From Rhizobium lentis (GTDB taxonomy: Bacteria; Pseudomonadota; Alphaproteobacteria; Rhizobiales; Rhizobiaceae), in the NCBI RefSeq assembly GCF_014200175.1, contig NZ_JACHBD010000011.1:62001-126000 (forward strand): a stretch of DNA of 64,000 nt, in the 5' to 3' direction. The notes under the pieces were generated by a model that searched no databases, had not been told where the DNA came from, and saw only the letters and a program-made list of their open reading frames with translations. The translations under genes were made by a program, and so were the position numbers. Of this stretch, positions 46,399 to 55,819 are shown piece after piece. The stretch's first letter is position 1, and each line of letters starts with the position of its first letter.

Positions 46399-46474
46399 GC
46401 TTTCGGACATTCTCGAGACTTCGCTTTCGAAGCTGGGCGATCTTGAGGAACTCCCACCAAAATCTATATAGCAC

Positions 46475-46488
46475 TTCGGAATCCCGAA
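46475..46488. promoter_or_regulatory. Operator-like palindrome, copy 1 of 3
   Basis: TTCGGAATCCCGAA, a 14-base near-perfect palindrome (TTCGG-N4-CCGAA). Two more copies lie 78 and 102 bases downstream. It is 222 bases before the DUF899 gene start. Confidence 0.6.
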
Positions 46489-46552
46489 ATGGCTGCGGGA
46501 CTGAAATCATTACATATTTTTTCGCCGCAGCGGGGCAAAAAAGCCCACGCAT

Positions 46553-46590
46553 TTCGGAATCCCGAAGCGGGCGAATTTCGGGATTCCGAA
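46553..46590. promoter_or_regulatory. Operator-like palindromes, copies 2 and 3 in inverted pair
   Basis: TTCGGAATCCCGAA at 46553-46566 and its exact reverse complement TTCGGGATTCCGAA at 46577-46590, centres 24 bases apart. The flanks (CCCAC before, GTGGG after) extend the inverted repeat. A spacing near two helical turns suits cooperative binding of a dimeric regulator. They lie about 120-157 bases before the DUF899 gene. Confidence 0.65.
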
Positions 46591-46709
46591 GTGGGATATT
46601 TTCTTGGCGTTCTTTTACGCCGTGCTGTCGATTTTAACATCAGCCGATCGTCATCTTAACGATGTGCTGCAGTTCAGCATGTTCTCAGGCAATTGTAGGA
46701 GATATGAAT

Positions 46710-47411
46710 ATGAATAATCAGAATCTCGTACCCGCCGCCGTGCTTGCGGCAAAGAACGGCGTTCGGTTCCCCAACGAGAGCGAGGAATATCGCATCGCCC
46801 GTGATGCGCTGCTCGCCGAAGAGATCGAATTGCGCCGCCACATCGAACGCGTGGCGGTACAGCGCCGGGCGCTGCCGCCGGGCGGCGCGGTGACGAAAGA
46901 CTACCGCTTCGAAGGCGTCGACGGACCGATAAGCTTCAGCGAACTCTTCGCCAACAAGGAAACGCTGGTCGTCTACAGCTACATGTTCGGTCCGGAGCGC
47001 GAGCGCCCGTGCCCGATGTGCACTTCACTGCTGTCGGCCTGGGATGGCGAGGTGCCAGATATCCAGCAGCGCGTCGCACTTGCGGTCGTCGCGCTTTCGC
47101 CGATCGGCAGGCTGCTCGCCTTCAAGAAGGAGCGCGGCTGGCACCACCTGCCGCTCTATTCCGATCCGACCGGCGATTACAGCCGCGACTATCACGCCAT
47201 CGGCAGGGGCGGCGGCGATGACGCGGCCTTCAACGTCTTTACCCGGCGCGATGGCACCATCCGCCATTTCTGGAGCGGGGAGATGGGCGAGGTGACGGCC
47301 GATCCGGGTGAGGATCCGCGTGGCGCGCCCGATCTGATGCCGCTCTGGACCGTGCTCGATTGCACCCCCGAAGGTCGGGCACCGGATTGGTATCCGAAGC
47401 TCTCCTATTGA
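46710..47411 (+). CDS. DUF899 thioredoxin-like protein
   Basis: 233 residues. FGPERERPCPMCTSLLSAWDG has the CPMC motif in a thioredoxin-like fold; YSDPTGDYSRDYHAIGRGGGDDAAFNVFTRRDGTIRHFW is typical of DUF899. The family has no established function, though the CxxC suggests redox work. ATG 46710 has GGAG seven bases upstream; ATG 46704 is too close to it. The upstream region carries three copies of a palindrome, so it is probably tightly regulated. Confidence 0.85.
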   Translation: MNNQNLVPAAVLAAKNGVRFPNESEEYRIARDALLAEEIELRRHIERVAVQRRALPPGGAVTKDYRFEGVDGPISFSELFANKETLVVYSYMFGPERERPCPMCTSLLSAWDGEVPDIQQRVALAVVALSPIGRLLAFKKERGWHHLPLYSDPTGDYSRDYHAIGRGGGDDAAFNVFTRRDGTIRHFWSGEMGEVTADPGEDPRGAPDLMPLWTVLDCTPEGRAPDWYPKLSY

Positions 47412-47423
47412 GGCTGCAGGCCA

Positions 47424-48053
47424 TCAGCCGATGGAACGGTTTCTCGGTGCCTCGGCCCATTCGATGTTGGTGACCGCGGCCTCCGGCAGCGGTGTCGGGT
47501 CGATATCATAGACATAGCCGCTCAGCATGTCAGCGGCGCGTTCCGTCGCCTTGATCTTGGCTTCGGTTTCGGCCACCGCCTTGCCAATCGCCTCGATGCG
47601 GGCGCGGAACATGTGCGCAAGCACATCCCGGCCCGAATCCTTGGCGAGCCGCTCCAGATGGAGCCCGATTCGCGAGGCATGGCGCTCCAGCTCGCTCTTG
47701 CTGAACCGGGCTTTCCGTAGCTCCTCGGAAAGGCTGTCCTGCATGACGGCGACAGGGTCGAAGCTTCCCGGCGCACGCTCGTCCAGCACTGCATCGGTAA
47801 CGAGCTTCTCGATCATGACAAGCGCCTGCAACTCGGCGGCGTCGGCGAATTCGACGTCGTAGCCGGTGTCGTCGTAAACCTTGCGGCGGACCGGATCGAG
47901 GAGCAGTGCATAGGCCTTCTGCAGATTATCGAAGGCTTGCGAATCGCCTCCCGAATCCGGGTGGGCGACCTTCGCGAGCTTGCGATAGGCTGTCTTCAAT
48001 TGCGCTTCGTCCGCATCGCGTTCAACGCCGAGAATATCGTATGGATCCGTCAC
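47424..48053 (-). CDS. J-domain (DnaJ-like) protein
   Basis: 209 residues. N-terminal J domain, PYDILGVERDADEAQLKTAYRKLAKVAHPDSGGD, with the HPD motif that stimulates DnaK ATPase. The remaining 140 residues lack the Gly/Phe and zinc-finger regions of DnaJ and form a predicted helical, charged segment. It is a class C J-protein with unknown client. It converges with the DUF899 gene and stands upstream of nothing in its own operon. Confidence 0.85.
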   Translation of the reverse strand: MTDPYDILGVERDADEAQLKTAYRKLAKVAHPDSGGDSQAFDNLQKAYALLLDPVRRKVYDDTGYDVEFADAAELQALVMIEKLVTDAVLDERAPGSFDPVAVMQDSLSEELRKARFSKSELERHASRIGLHLERLAKDSGRDVLAHMFRARIEAIGKAVAETEAKIKATERAADMLSGYVYDIDPTPLPEAAVTNIEWAEAPRNRSIG

Positions 48054-48228
48054 GCCTGCTCCCCTGCTGCCCCTGGTCTCGCGGGCAGTCTAGGCCTTTT
48101 TCTGCATCAGAAAGGCGAAGTTTAGACCGAAAGTGCGAATGACGTCCATGGCCCGACATGGAAATAGCCGCTGCGAACGCCGGGACTATTCCACGATTAT
48201 CAAATCTTTCCAGTCCGTTGCGTCGGGA

Positions 48229-48804
48229 TCAGCGTGTGGCGATCGAGACGAGATAACATTCGGCTTCGCCGTCGATTTCAAGCGCGCTTTGCGCTTGATT
48301 CTCGATCAGCAGCGCATCGCCGGCCGCGAGCGCGCCGGTCTCGTCGCCGTGGCGGAATGACAGGGTGCTGCGGTGGCAGAGCAACAGGCATGTCGGCGAC
48401 GTCAGCGGCAAGGCCTTGCCGCCAGCGAGTTCAATGCGGACCAGCCTGTGGGTAATGCCGTCGCGGTGGGTCATGACGTTGAGATCGGTGATCGCGCCGT
48501 CCTCGAGTTTGGCCGTGACCGGGATATCGGCCGGGAAGGCCAGCGGATCGCTCGCCGTTGTCAACAGCACCGGCGTGCCGCCTTCGATGTCGAGCTCCAT
48601 GCCGTTGCCGTCGAGAATCGCCAGCGTGCGGTCTATGCCGGGAAAGATCGAGAACGGCCCGTCGGCTGCGACGGTCGCCATGCTGACGCGCCAGTCGAAG
48701 CCGGCAAGGCCGGCCTCTTCCGGCGAAACGGCGATCTCCACCGTTTCGCCGCCGCCGTTTTTCCACGGCATGCGCTTGTGATCGGCAGCGCGCAGGATCC
48801 TCAC
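48229..48804 (-). CDS. hutD: HutD family protein, GTG start
   Basis: 191 residues, bicupin fold. HKRMPWKNGGGETVEIAVSP is the family's opening signature, with FSIFPGIDRTLAILDG next. HutD is a conserved member of hut loci; in Pseudomonas it limits hut expression, probably by binding a pathway intermediate such as formylglutamate or urocanate. GTG 48804 starts five bases after the hutU stop. Last gene of the leftward hut operon. Confidence 0.9.
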   Translation of the reverse strand: MRILRAADHKRMPWKNGGGETVEIAVSPEEAGLAGFDWRVSMATVAADGPFSIFPGIDRTLAILDGNGMELDIEGGTPVLLTTASDPLAFPADIPVTAKLEDGAITDLNVMTHRDGITHRLVRIELAGGKALPLTSPTCLLLCHRSTLSFRHGDETGALAAGDALLIENQAQSALEIDGEAECYLVSIATR

Positions 48805-48809
48805 CGGGC

Positions 48810-50483
48810 TCAGTTCCCGAGAATGCCGGGCAGGCGCAGGCCCTTTTCCCGGGCGCAGTCGAGGGCGATGTCGTAACCGGCATCGGCGTGGCGCATGACG
48901 CCGGTCGCCGGATCGTTCCAGAGCACCCGCTCGAGACGCTTGGCCGCATCATCCGTGCCGTCGGCGCAGATGACGACGCCGGAATGCTGGGAGAAGCCCA
49001 TGCCGACGCCGCCGCCATGATGCAGCGACACCCACGTGGCGCCCGACGCGGTGTTGAGCAGGGCGTTCAGCAGTGGCCAGTCAGAGACCGCATCCGAGCC
49101 GTCCTTCATCGCCTCGGTTTCGCGGTTCGGCGAGGCGACGGAGCCGGAGTCCAGATGATCGCGGCCGATGACGATCGGCGCGGAAAGCTCGCCGGTTCTA
49201 ACCATCTCATTGAAGGCCAGTGCCAGGCGGTGGCGGTCGCCGAGGCCGACCCAGCAGATGCGCGCCGGCAGGCCCTGGAAGGCGATGCGTTCTCTCGCCA
49301 TGTCGAGCCAGTTGTGCAGGTGCTTGTTGTCGGGCAGCAGTTCCTTCACCTTGGCGTCGGTCTTGTAGATATCCTCGGGATTGCCCGACAGGGCCGCCCA
49401 GCGGAACGGGCCGATGCCGCGGCAGAACAGCGGCCGGATATAGGCCGGCACGAAGCCCGGGAAGGCGAAGGCGTTTTCCAGGCCCTCGTCCTTGGCGACC
49501 TGGCGGATGTTGTTGCCGTAGTCGAGCGTCGGAATGCCGGCGTTCCAGAAGGCGATCATCGCCTCGACATGCTCGCGCATCGAGGCGCGCGCCGCCTTTT
49601 CCACCGCCTTCGGATCGCTTTCGCGCTTGGCCTTCCACTCGGCCATCGTCCAGCCCTTCGGCAGGTAGCCGTTGATCGGGTCGTGCGCCGAGGTCTGGTC
49701 CGTGACGATATCGGGCCTGATGCCGCGGCGGACCATTTCCGGCAGGATTTCGGCGGCATTGCCGAGCAGGCCGACGGACTTGGCTTCCCCTGATTTGGTC
49801 CAGGCATCGATCATCGCAAGCGCTTCATCGAGCGTTTCGGCCTTGGCGTCGAGATAGCGGGTGCGCAGGCGGAAATCGATCGAATCGGGATTGCATTCGA
49901 CGGCGAGGCAGCAGGCGCCGGCCATGACGGCGGCGAGCGGCTGTGCGCCGCCCATGCCGCCGAGACCGCCGGTCAGGATCCACTTACCCTTGAGATTGCC
50001 GCCGTAATGCTGGCGGCCGGCCTCGACGAAGGTCTCGTAGGTGCCCTGCACGATGCCCTGCGTGCCGATATAGATCCACGAACCGGCCGTCATCTGGCCG
50101 TACATCGCAAGGCCCTTTTTATCCAGCTCGTTGAAATGATCCCAGGTCGCCCAGTGCGGCACGAGGTTGGAGTTGGCGATCAGCACGCGCGGCGCATCCT
50201 TGTGGGTGCGGAACACGCCGACCGGCTTGCCGGACTGCACGAGCAGCGTTTCTTCTTCCGTCAACGTCTTCAGCGTCGCGACGATGCGGTCGAAATCCTC
50301 CCAGGTGCGGGCGGCGCGGCCGATGCCGCCATAGACGACGAGCTCGTTCGGATTTTCCGCGACATCGGGATCGAGATTGTTCATCAGCATGCGCAGTGGC
50401 GCTTCGGTCATCCAGCTCTGGGCATTGAGCTCGTTGCCGCGGGGCGCGCGGATTTCACGGATATTGTGGCGTGGATTGCTCAT
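48810..50483 (-). CDS. hutU: Urocanate hydratase
   Basis: 557 residues, matching the family. [13 protein letters not shown] is the NAD-binding stretch, and [21 protein letters not shown] carries the conserved Cys near residue 410. Converts urocanate to imidazolonepropionate using tightly bound NAD+ as an electrophile. It follows hutG by 24 bases in the hutIHGUD operon. Confidence 0.97.
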   Translation of the reverse strand: MSNPRHNIREIRAPRGNELNAQSWMTEAPLRMLMNNLDPDVAENPNELVVYGGIGRAARTWEDFDRIVATLKTLTEEETLLVQSGKPVGVFRTHKDAPRVLIANSNLVPHWATWDHFNELDKKGLAMYGQMTAGSWIYIGTQGIVQGTYETFVEAGRQHYGGNLKGKWILTGGLGGMGGAQPLAAVMAGACCLAVECNPDSIDFRLRTRYLDAKAETLDEALAMIDAWTKSGEAKSVGLLGNAAEILPEMVRRGIRPDIVTDQTSAHDPINGYLPKGWTMAEWKAKRESDPKAVEKAARASMREHVEAMIAFWNAGIPTLDYGNNIRQVAKDEGLENAFAFPGFVPAYIRPLFCRGIGPFRWAALSGNPEDIYKTDAKVKELLPDNKHLHNWLDMARERIAFQGLPARICWVGLGDRHRLALAFNEMVRTGELSAPIVIGRDHLDSGSVASPNRETEAMKDGSDAVSDWPLLNALLNTASGATWVSLHHGGGVGMGFSQHSGVVICADGTDDAAKRLERVLWNDPATGVMRHADAGYDIALDCAREKGLRLPGILGN

Positions 50484-50507
50484 GGCGGTTCCCCTGTCGA
50501 GTGATCG

Positions 50508-51311
50508 TTATCGTTTCAGGCCCGGTGCGATCTGCTCGATGCGCACCAGAATGTCTCTGAGATGGACGCGAAGCCTGTCCGCCTTCGCGGTGTCGTAGGC
50601 AAAGGGTGGTGCCTCGGTCTCAAGATGAGTCGACTGCGCGAGCTCCATCTGAATCGCATGCACGCCGGTTTCCGGCCGGCCATAATGGCGGGTCGTCCAG
50701 CCGCCCTTGAAGCGGCCGTTGAGCACGCTGTCATAGCCTTCTGCGACTTCGACAACGGTGAGCGTTGCCTGCTCTATGGCGCCGTCGCATGTCCGGCCCA
50801 AATCGGTGCCGATATTGAAATCCGGCAGCTTGCCTTCGAAGAGGAAGGGAATATGCGAGCGGATCGAGTGGCAATCATAGAGGATCGCCACACCATGGAT
50901 TGATCTGACACGCTCGATCTCGGCCGCAAGGGCGGCATGATAGGGCGAATGAAAGTCACTCAGCCGCGCCGCTATATCGGCTTCGTCAGGCGCCTGCCCA
51001 TCCTTCCAGATCGGCTTGCCGTCGAAATCCGTCTCCGGGACGAGGCCGGTGGTGTTCTGGCCGGGGTAGAGGCTGACGCCTTGGGGATCGCGGTTGGCGT
51101 CGATCACATAGCGGTGGAAGGTGGCGCGCACGGTCGTGGCGTCATCGAGCAGGCCGTCATAGAGCCGGTGGATGTACCAGTCGGTATCGGCGAGGATCCG
51201 GCCATTGTCGTTGAGCCGGTCGTAGATCGCGGGGGGCACCTCGGTGCCGGTATGGGGGAAAGCGAGGATGACGGCGGAGGTGCCCCGATGAATTTCGTAT
51301 GGTGTGGTCAT
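50508..51311 (-). CDS. hutG: N-formylglutamate deformylase
   Basis: 267 residues. AFPHTGTEVPPAIYDRL at the start and ILYDCHSIRSHIPFLFEG in the middle are the conserved zinc-site regions of this amidohydrolase family. It releases formate from N-formylglutamate, the last step of the five-step histidine route used together with hutF. ATG 51311 (MTTPYEIHRG) is chosen; the longer frame runs through the palindromic repeat between hutH and hutG. Confidence 0.94.
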   Translation of the reverse strand: MTTPYEIHRGTSAVILAFPHTGTEVPPAIYDRLNDNGRILADTDWYIHRLYDGLLDDATTVRATFHRYVIDANRDPQGVSLYPGQNTTGLVPETDFDGKPIWKDGQAPDEADIAARLSDFHSPYHAALAAEIERVRSIHGVAILYDCHSIRSHIPFLFEGKLPDFNIGTDLGRTCDGAIEQATLTVVEVAEGYDSVLNGRFKGGWTTRHYGRPETGVHAIQMELAQSTHLETEAPPFAYDTAKADRLRVHLRDILVRIEQIAPGLKR

Positions 51312-51319
51312 TGCAGAAA

Positions 51320-51473
51320 CCCCTCCCCAACCCCTCCCCACAAGGGGGAGGGGCTAAGCTGTGGCACCGGCTCGCAAAACAACAAGCCGGCTGCATATGC
51401 TACGCTCAAGAGTGAATACGGCGAGGGCCGCAGGTTAAGCCCCTCCCCCTTGTGGGGAGGGGTTGGGGAGGGG
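51320..51473. repeat. Long near-perfect inverted repeat between hutH and hutG
   Basis: Left arm 51320-51357 and right arm 51435-51473 are reverse complements over about 37 bases with one or two differences; each arm is itself a hairpin (CCCCTCCCC..AAGGGGGAGGGG). The 77-base spacer is unrelated. It differs from the RIME-like elements and resembles a MITE. Transcribed in the hut operon it would form a very stable stem. Confidence 0.85.
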
Positions 51474-51494
51474 ACTTTCTTCTTCATTATCATT

Positions 51495-53030
51495 TCAGCC
51501 CTCCAGAACCGGCAAGATGCCGGATGAAACCGAGGCGTTCAGCGCCCCTGTTGCCACCAGTTCAGCGGCGGCGGCGAGGTCGCCCGCCATGTAACGATCG
51601 CTCTCGAGGCTCGGCACTTTGCTGCGGATAGCGGCGATCGCCTTCAAAAGCTCCGGACTCGTCGAAAGCGGCGCGCGCAGTTCAACGCCTTGCGCGGCGG
51701 TCAGAGCCTCGATGCCGATGATGGCAAACAGGTTTTCGGTCATCTGCAGAAGGCGCCGGGCGCCGTGGCAGGCCATCGAGACATGGTCTTCCTGGTTGGC
51801 CGAGGTCGGGGTCGAATCGACCGAGGCCGGGTGCGACATCTGCTTGTTCTCGGACATCAGCGCTGCCGAGGTCACTTCGGCGATCATCAGGCCAGAATTC
51901 AGGCCCGGCTTCTTGGCGAGGAAGGCCGGCAGACCGTAGGAAAGCGTGGGATCAACCAGCAATGCGATGCGGCGCTGCGAGATGGCGCCGATCTCGCAGA
52001 CGGCAAGGGCGATCTGATCGGCGGCGAAGGCGACGGGTTCGGCGTGGAAATTGCCGCCCGAGACGACGGAATTGTCCGACAGAACCAGCGGATTATCTGT
52101 GACGGCGTTGGCTTCGATTTCGAGGGTGCGGGCAACCGAACGCAAGAGATCGAGGCAGGCGCCGTCGACCTGCGGTTGGCAACGGATGCAATAGGGATCC
52201 TGAACGCGCTCATCACCCTCGATATGGCTCTGGCGGATGACGGAGCTTTCGAGTAGGGCGCGAAGCGCGGCCGCGGTGTCGATCTGTCCCTTGTGGCCGC
52301 GCAATGTGTGGATATCGGAATGGAAAGGCGCGGAGGAGCCCATCGCCGCATCGGTCGACATGGCGCCGGTGATGAGCGCCGACCGTGCGGCGCGATGCGC
52401 GCGGAAAAGGCCGGCGAGCGCCAGCGCCGTCGACGTCTGCGTGCCGTTGATCAGCGCCAGGCCTTCCTTGGCGGCGAGCACGACAGGTTTCAGCCCGGCC
52501 CTTTCGAGCGCTGTGGCGCCCGAAAGACGTTCGCCGGCGAAGAAGGCTTCGGCCTCGCCTATCATCACGGCCGCCATATGGGCGAGCGGCGCAAGATCGC
52601 CGGAGGCGCCGACCGAGCCCTTTTCCGGGATCAGCGGGATGACGCCCTTTTCAAGCATGCCTTCGATCAGCCGTACCAGCTCCAGCCGCACGCCGGAGGC
52701 GCCGCGGCCGAGCGAGACCAGCTTCAGCGCCATGATCAGCCGGACGATGTTCTCCGGCAGCGGCGCGCCGATACCGCAGCAATGCGACAGGATGAGATTG
52801 CGCTGCAGCGTAGCGACGTCGGCGCTGTCGATCTTGATCGAGGCGAGTTTTCCAAAGCCGGTATTGATGCCATAGACCGGCGCGTTGCCGGCGGCGATCT
52901 CGGCGATGCGGGCGGCAGCCTTGGCGATGCCGGCGTCGAAAGAGGGGGCAAGCCTTGCCGGCTCCCCGGTCCAATAGATGGTTTCCAGATCCCTGAGAGA
53001 GACGGAGCCCGGGTGGAGCGTGATAGTCAT
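51495..53030 (-). CDS. hutH: Histidine ammonia-lyase
   Basis: 511 residues, full length. [16 protein letters not shown] contains the Ala142-Ser143-Gly144 triad that cyclises to the MIO electrophile; Tyr53 ([10 protein letters not shown]), LINGTQ with the Asn, [11 protein letters not shown] and NQEDHVSM (Glu) complete the active site. It releases ammonia from histidine to give urocanate. Second gene of the hut operon; its ATG overlaps the hutI stop by four bases. It should be compared with the MIO-less paralogue at 60.7 kb. Confidence 0.97.
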   Translation of the reverse strand: MTITLHPGSVSLRDLETIYWTGEPARLAPSFDAGIAKAAARIAEIAAGNAPVYGINTGFGKLASIKIDSADVATLQRNLILSHCCGIGAPLPENIVRLIMALKLVSLGRGASGVRLELVRLIEGMLEKGVIPLIPEKGSVGASGDLAPLAHMAAVMIGEAEAFFAGERLSGATALERAGLKPVVLAAKEGLALINGTQTSTALALAGLFRAHRAARSALITGAMSTDAAMGSSAPFHSDIHTLRGHKGQIDTAAALRALLESSVIRQSHIEGDERVQDPYCIRCQPQVDGACLDLLRSVARTLEIEANAVTDNPLVLSDNSVVSGGNFHAEPVAFAADQIALAVCEIGAISQRRIALLVDPTLSYGLPAFLAKKPGLNSGLMIAEVTSAALMSENKQMSHPASVDSTPTSANQEDHVSMACHGARRLLQMTENLFAIIGIEALTAAQGVELRAPLSTSPELLKAIAAIRSKVPSLESDRYMAGDLAAAAELVATGALNASVSSGILPVLEG

Positions 53031-54289
53031 CGACCGTTCCTTTCGCCTTTGAAGACGCGTGTATGAAGCGGGTTGAAGCCGATGCGGTAGACGAGCTCGG
53101 CGAGGCTGTCGACATTCCAGACGGCAAGATCGGCCGATTTGCCGGCTTCAATCGTTCCTGTCTCGCTGAGCAGCCCGAGCGCGCGCGCGCCTTCGCGGGT
53201 GGCGCCGGCGATGCATTCCTCGACAGTGAGGCCGAACAGTGTCGCCGACATGTTCATGGTGAGCAGCATCGAGGTGAGCGGCGAGGTGCCGGGATTGCAG
53301 TCGGTAGCGATGGCGATCGGCACGCCGGCCTGGCGCAGTGCCTCCACAGGCGGCTTCTGCTTCTCATGGATGGCGTAGAAGGCGCCGGGCAGGAGAACGG
53401 CAACAGTGCCAGAGGCAGCCATCGCGGCAACGCCTTCGGCGTCGAGATATTCCAAATGATCGGCCGATAGCGCCCCATAACTGGCAGCAAGTTTGGCGCC
53501 GCCGAGATTGGAAAGCTGCTCGGCATGCAGCTTGACCGGCAGGCCCAGCGCCTTGGCCTTGTCGAAGACCCGAGCGATCTCTGCCGTTGAAAAGGCGATG
53601 CCCTCGCAAAAGCCGTCGACCGCGTCGGCAAGGCCGAGATTATACATGTCGTCGAGGCCGGGCAGCACGACATCGTCGAGATAGTCGCCATTGCGGCCCT
53701 TATATTCCACCGGCGTTGCATGGGCGCCGAGATAGCTGGTGGCGACACGGACCGGCCTGATATGGCCGAGCAGACGGGCGCTCTGCAGCATCTTCACTTC
53801 GCCGCTCCGGTTGAGGCCATAGCCGGATTTGATCTCGACCGTGGTCACGCCTTCGGCAAGCAGCGTATCGAGCCTCGGCAGCGCCTCGGCGACGAGTTCC
53901 TCGACCGACAGCGCATTGGTCGCCTGAACGGAGGAGACGATGCCGCCGCCCGCTCGTGCGATTTCCTCATAGGTCGCGCCTTCAAGCCGCATCTCGAACT
54001 CGCGGGCGCGATTGCCGCCGTGAACAATATGGGTGTGGCAGTCGACGAGGCCGGGCGTTACCCAACGGCCTTCGAGATCGACGATTTCGGAATGTTCGAT
54101 GGCTGACGCCGCCAGCTCGCTTTCGGCGCCAGCAAAGGCGATGAGGCCGTTTTCGGTGAGCACGGCGCCCTTCTCGACGATGCCGAGCCCCGGACGATCG
54201 GCCGGGAGCGTCGCCAGCCGCGCGTTGCGCCACAGCACCGGCCTGGTATCAACGGATGGGGTTCCTTCAGAAAAATTGTTCCCGGTCAT
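53027..54289 (-). CDS. hutI: Imidazolonepropionase
   Basis: 420 residues, amidohydrolase superfamily. Metal ligands in [14 protein letters not shown] (HxH), KLHAEQLSN (His) and [10 protein letters not shown] (Asp). Opens the imidazolone ring to form formiminoglutamate. ATG 54289 (MTGNNFSEG) is chosen; the frame upstream passes through the operator. First gene of the leftward hut operon and divergent from hutF across 122 bases holding the HutC box. Confidence 0.96.
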   Translation of the reverse strand: MTGNNFSEGTPSVDTRPVLWRNARLATLPADRPGLGIVEKGAVLTENGLIAFAGAESELAASAIEHSEIVDLEGRWVTPGLVDCHTHIVHGGNRAREFEMRLEGATYEEIARAGGGIVSSVQATNALSVEELVAEALPRLDTLLAEGVTTVEIKSGYGLNRSGEVKMLQSARLLGHIRPVRVATSYLGAHATPVEYKGRNGDYLDDVVLPGLDDMYNLGLADAVDGFCEGIAFSTAEIARVFDKAKALGLPVKLHAEQLSNLGGAKLAASYGALSADHLEYLDAEGVAAMAASGTVAVLLPGAFYAIHEKQKPPVEALRQAGVPIAIATDCNPGTSPLTSMLLTMNMSATLFGLTVEECIAGATREGARALGLLSETGTIEAGKSADLAVWNVDSLAELVYRIGFNPLHTRVFKGERNGR

Positions 54290-54318
54290 CAGCTTTGCGC
54301 CTTTCCTTATGCTGAAAC

Positions 54319-54330
54319 ATGTATATACAT
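54319..54330. promoter_or_regulatory. HutC operator
   Basis: ATGTATATACAT is a perfect 12-base palindrome containing GTATATAC, which fits the GTMTAKAC consensus described for the HutC subfamily of GntR regulators. It is placed 30 bases before hutI and 82 before hutF, so one dimer could repress both directions until urocanate is present. Confidence 0.7.
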
Positions 54331-54411
54331 AATAGGCAGGTGACAAGAGAAATTTTGCGCGCTCTTCTGGAAAAGAAAGATCGGCGGCGCGGCAGAAGGG
54401 GAGAAAAGGTC

Positions 54412-55758
54412 ATGACCACAGTTCACGCAGGCACGGCCCTGATGCCGCAAGGCTGGCAGAAGGACGTGCGGCTGACGCTCGATGCCGGGCGCATTGCGCG
54501 GGTCGAGGCCGGCGTTGCCGCCGCGCCCGGCGATGAGCGCCATGCTCTGATCGTTCCCGCCATGGGCAATCTGCACAGCCATGCCTTCCAAAGGGCGATG
54601 GCCGGTCTTGCCGAAGTGCGCGGTCCGGCCAACGACAGCTTCTGGAGCTGGCGCACAGTCATGTACAAGTTCGCGCTGGCGATGACGCCGGAGCATGTCG
54701 AGGCGGTTGCGGCCAAGCTTTATACGGAGATGCTGGAGGCAGGCTTTTCCCGGGTCGGTGAATTCCACTATCTCCATCACGACAAGGATGGCGGTGCCTA
54801 TGCCAATATCGCCGAGCTCGCTGAACGCATTGGTGCGGCGAGCCAGCAGACCGGCATCGGTCTGACCCTGCTACCCGTCTTCTATGCCCATTCCGGTTTC
54901 GGTGGCGCGGCGCCGATCGACGGCCAGCGGCGCTTCATCAATTCGCTCGAAAGCTTCGAAAGGCTGATGGAGGGATGCCGCGGCGTGACCGGCCGGCTCG
55001 ACGGCGCCGAGCTCGGGCTCGCGCCGCACAGCCTGCGCGCCGCAACACCGGAGGAATTGATGAAGCTTGTGCCGATGGCAGGCGACGGCCCGATCCATAT
55101 CCATGTCGCCGAGCAGGTGAAGGAGGTCGAGGACTGCATCGCCTGGTCGGGAGCGCGGCCCGTGCATTGGCTGCTGGATCATATGCCTGTGGATAAGCGC
55201 TGGTGCCTGATCCATGCGACGCATATGACCGAGGATGAGACGCGGCGGATGGCGAAAAGCGGTGCGATCGCCGGTCTCTGCCCGATCACCGAAGCCAATC
55301 TCGGCGACGGCGCTTTTGCCGCGCCGCTTTTCGTGGAAGAGGGTGGGCGGTACGGCATCGGTTCGGATTCCAACGTGCGGATCTCGCTGTCGGAGGAACT
55401 GCGCCAGCTCGAATATTCGCAGCGTCTGGCGCTACGCGCCCGCAACGTCGTTGCAGCGCCCGGCGGTTCGACGGCGCTTGCGCTGTTCAGCCAGGCGCTC
55501 GCCGGCGGCGGGGAGGCGCTCAAAGCCCCGGCCGTTCTCGCCGAAGGCCATCATGCCGATCTCGTTTCGCTCGATGTCGCGGCTGTTCCTTATCTTTCCG
55601 GCGACCAGATCCTCGATCACTGGCTGTTTGCCGGAGGCGTCTCCGTCGATTGCGTCTGGGCGCGCGGCCGCAAGCAGGTGGAAGGCGGCCGCCATTTCAA
55701 GCGTGACGCCATCGACCGTCGCTTCCTTGCTGCGATGGGTGAGTTGCTGGCTGCCTGA
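54412..55758 (+). CDS. hutF: Formimidoylglutamate deiminase
   Basis: 448 residues, amidohydrolase superfamily. PAMGNLHSHAFQRAM carries the HxH metal site, HIHVAEQVKEVEDC the third His, IHATHMTEDE and GIGSDSNVRISL the remaining ligands. It hydrolyses formiminoglutamate to N-formylglutamate plus ammonia, which HutG then deformylates. ATG 54412 has GGGGAG upstream. First gene of the rightward hutF-hutC unit. Confidence 0.95.
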   Translation: MTTVHAGTALMPQGWQKDVRLTLDAGRIARVEAGVAAAPGDERHALIVPAMGNLHSHAFQRAMAGLAEVRGPANDSFWSWRTVMYKFALAMTPEHVEAVAAKLYTEMLEAGFSRVGEFHYLHHDKDGGAYANIAELAERIGAASQQTGIGLTLLPVFYAHSGFGGAAPIDGQRRFINSLESFERLMEGCRGVTGRLDGAELGLAPHSLRAATPEELMKLVPMAGDGPIHIHVAEQVKEVEDCIAWSGARPVHWLLDHMPVDKRWCLIHATHMTEDETRRMAKSGAIAGLCPITEANLGDGAFAAPLFVEEGGRYGIGSDSNVRISLSEELRQLEYSQRLALRARNVVAAPGGSTALALFSQALAGGGEALKAPAVLAEGHHADLVSLDVAAVPYLSGDQILDHWLFAGGVSVDCVWARGRKQVEGGRHFKRDAIDRRFLAAMGELLAA

Positions 55759-55819
55759 AAAAGCACTTTTCACGGTGGAACATTCGATCTAGATCGGGAA
55801 ACCAAATCGGAACGTGGCG

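Noticed and set aside
46232-46552. A 106-codon minus-strand frame over the sRNA candidate and first palindrome
   Set aside because: No ribosome site; it crosses a strong terminator hairpin and a palindrome, and its translation resembles no family.
46475-46590. The TTCGG repeats as a CRISPR array
   Set aside because: Only three copies, irregular spacing, one inverted, each itself a palindrome and no cas genes; operators or a repeat element fit better.
51320-51473. The long inverted repeat as an insertion sequence
   Set aside because: Too short to encode a transposase and no target duplication was visible; treated as a MITE-like repeat.
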